Assembly: GCA_002412775.1 (NCBI GenBank) | Contig: DHVT01000014.1 | Span: 1-5,632, forward strand | From: Firmicutes bacterium UBA5201 | GTDB lineage: Bacteria > Bacillota > Clostridia > Peptostreptococcales > Acidaminobacteraceae | DNA length: 5,632 nucleotides | Direction: 5' to 3' | The notes under the pieces: generated by a model | Database searches by the model: none | What the model was told of the DNA's origin: nothing | What the model saw: only the letters and a program-made list of their open reading frames with translations | Part shown: positions 4,496 to 5,632 of the stretch, piece by piece | How the letters are laid out: each line of letters begins with the position of its first letter | How positions within the stretch are numbered: position 1 is the first letter of the stretch | Position numbers and translations under genes: made by a program

Positions 4496-5494
4496 ATGAT
4501 TCCAAAGAAAATTAGTATCGCCAATACCCCGACTCCTATTCATAAAATGGATAGATTGTCAGAGGAGCTCAAAAAAAACATTTATATCAAAAGAGATGAC
4601 TTTACAGGAATGGAATGGTCGGGCAATAAAATTAGAAAACTGGAATTTGCTGTGAAAGAAGCATTGGATCAAAAGTGCAGTGTTCTTATTACTTGTGGAG
4701 GAACTCAATCCAATCATGCAAGGGCAACTGTGGCTTTTGCAAGGAAACTGGGTTTGAAGGTTCATTTGGTATTAAGGGGAAACGCTCCTGATAGTCTTGA
4801 GGGAAATATGCTCCTCAATGAATTGATGGGTACCGCAATTACCTGGTTGGATTTCGAGGCTTTCAAGTACCATGAAGAAGTGATGAAAGAATTGGGTTTA
4901 AAATATGCGGGTGAAGGTAAGAAGGCATACATAATCCCTATCGGTGCTTCCAACGGAATAGGTAATTTTGGCTATTATGATTGCTTCAATGAGATTTTGA
5001 AACAAGAAAGCGATATGAATATTCATTTCGACACAATCGTGTGTACCGTCGGATCGGGTGGGACCTATTCCGGTTTGATGCTGGGTCAGCTGTTAAACAA
5101 AACAGACCATTCCATTATCGGATTCAATATATCAAACACTTCGGAATATTTCAAAGGCGTGATATCGGAAATCTTATCGGATTCATTGGATCTTATTGAT
5201 GAGAAGTCCATAAAATCTCAATATAGTAGAGATGACATTTTCATCATTGATGGGTATGCCGGTGATGGCTATGCGATTTCCAGAAACGAAGAACTTGAGT
5301 TCATTCTAGAGATTGCACAAACTGAAGGCATCATTTTTGATCCTGTTTATACCGGAAAAGCATTCAGGGGTTTAGTGGATCAAATCAAGAGGGGTAATTT
5401 CGAAAAAAGCGAGAATATTCTATTTATTCACACCGGTGGAATATTTGGTGCATTTTCATTTGAGAATCAGATAAGAACTGTTCTTGAAAAATAA
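4496..5494 (+). CDS. PLP-dependent D-cysteine desulfhydrase / ACC deaminase family enzyme
   Basis: A 332-aa fold-type II PLP enzyme, normal length for the family. The ATG at 4496 is preceded by GTGGAGG (4484-4490) with 5 nt spacing. An in-frame GTG at 4484 is the ribosome site itself. The PLP lysine is Lys45 in SGNKIRKLE. CGGTQSNHARA (67-77) holds the active-site Ser72. VGSGGTYSG (185-193) is the phosphate-binding loop. VYTGKAFRGL (284-293) and HTGG (312-315) complete the site. In ACC deaminases the latter two are usually YEGK and HLGG; here Thr286 and Thr313 take those places, as in D-cysteine desulfhydrases. The likely reaction is D-cysteine to pyruvate, H2S and ammonia in the cytoplasm. 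Other D-amino acids or beta-chloroalanine are possible substrates. The gene is alone on its strand here, and its upstream region is occupied by the IS element, so expression may be altered. Confidence 0.88.
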   Translation: MIPKKISIANTPTPIHKMDRLSEELKKNIYIKRDDFTGMEWSGNKIRKLEFAVKEALDQKCSVLITCGGTQSNHARATVAFARKLGLKVHLVLRGNAPDSLEGNMLLNELMGTAITWLDFEAFKYHEEVMKELGLKYAGEGKKAYIIPIGASNGIGNFGYYDCFNEILKQESDMNIHFDTIVCTVGSGGTYSGLMLGQLLNKTDHSIIGFNISNTSEYFKGVISEILSDSLDLIDEKSIKSQYSRDDIFIIDGYAGDGYAISRNEELEFILEIAQTEGIIFDPVYTGKAFRGLVDQIKRGNFEKSENILFIHTGGIFGAFSFENQIRTVLEK

Positions 5495-5496
5495 GC

Positions 5497-5584
5497 ATTT
5501 TCAGTCCTTGTAACCAGGACATGGCATTCTACCTGATTCTTCAGAATATTCATTTATCTCAACGGGCTATGTGAAACTGAAAAT
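5497..5584. other. Possible structured RNA element between genes
   Basis: ATTTTCAGT (5497-5505) is perfectly complementary to ACTGAAAAT (5576-5584). Within it ACATGGC (5519-5525) pairs with GCTATGT (5566-5572), including one G-T, and only GAA lies between the two right arms. A short CCT/AGG stem (5506-5508/5516-5518) fits between the left arms, giving a three-way-junction layout. An inner CTGA/TCAG hairpin (5533-5536/5541-5544) is possible. No T-tract follows on the plus strand, so it is not a simple terminator. It matches no riboswitch class I recognise. Confidence 0.3.
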
Positions 5585-5632
5585 AAAATAAAAAATGGAG
5601 AATAAATGGTTGACTCAAGATACAACCTGTAG
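5585..5632 (+). other. A-rich segment with possible start of next gene or leader ORF
   Basis: TGGAG (5596-5600) lies 5 nt before an ATG at 5606 that encodes MVDSRYNL and then stops at the window's last three bases. A second frame from ATG at 5595 (MENKWLTQDTTC) stays open to the end but lacks a ribosome site. TTGACT at 5610 could be a -35 whose -10 lies beyond the window. None of these is well supported. Confidence 0.2.

Noticed and set aside
4559..4953. Minus-strand ORFs of 68 and 63 aa inside the PLP-enzyme gene
   Set aside because: They are shadows of a strongly conserved gene on the other strand.
5497..5584. Purine riboswitch, suggested by the ATGG...CTACC...CTATG words
   Set aside because: The spacing and the P2/P3 stems needed for a purine aptamer are not present, and the loop-loop motifs are missing.

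Overview
The window looks like a low-GC, motile, anaerobe-type Firmicute, most likely a member of the Clostridia. The reasons are AT-rich coding sequence, strong AGGAGG-type ribosome sites, TTG/GTG starts, intrinsic terminators with T-tracts, a DUF503 (YlxP-like) protein, a two-TM chemoreceptor, and a tnpB-only IS200/IS605-family element. No species can be named from sequence alone.

Layout: (1) 1-660 is an rRNA-operon end. It holds a complete 5S rRNA (about 198-313) with its terminator (325-352), embedded in a cluster of hairpin repeats. A 37-nt stem-loop with two conserved bulged C residues occurs in four copies, one of them inverted. Three copies are followed by a second, perfect hairpin whose stem sequence differs each time. 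A 19-nt scrap of 5S and a second terminator-like hairpin suggest a decayed duplicate of the 5S unit. (2) 716-1341 is a two-gene operon: a small coiled-coil protein and a DUF503 protein. It ends in a terminator (1353-1394) that works in both directions. (3) 1393-3027, minus strand, is a methyl-accepting chemotaxis protein converging on that terminator. (4) 3137 to about 4478 is an IS605-type element read on the minus strand. It has right- and left-end hairpins, a probable omega-RNA region and a tnpB gene. That gene keeps every RuvC and zinc-ribbon residue but carries a TAA at codon 30. (5) 4496-5494, plus strand, is a PLP enzyme of the ACC deaminase / D-cysteine desulfhydrase family, with active-site residues that favour D-cysteine desulfhydrase. 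(6) 5495-5632 is non-coding and contains a possible nested RNA structure.

How the parts relate: the chemoreceptor and the PLP enzyme are divergent and appear once to have shared an intergenic region of about 120 bp. The IS605 element sits inside it, only a few bases from the PLP gene's ribosome site. It therefore separates that gene from its likely native promoter and abuts the chemoreceptor's likely -10. The guide that an omega-RNA would copy from the flank covers this same promoter DNA. The strongest candidates for something undescribed are the bulged-C hairpin repeat family around 5S, and the interrupted tnpB locus lying in a promoter.
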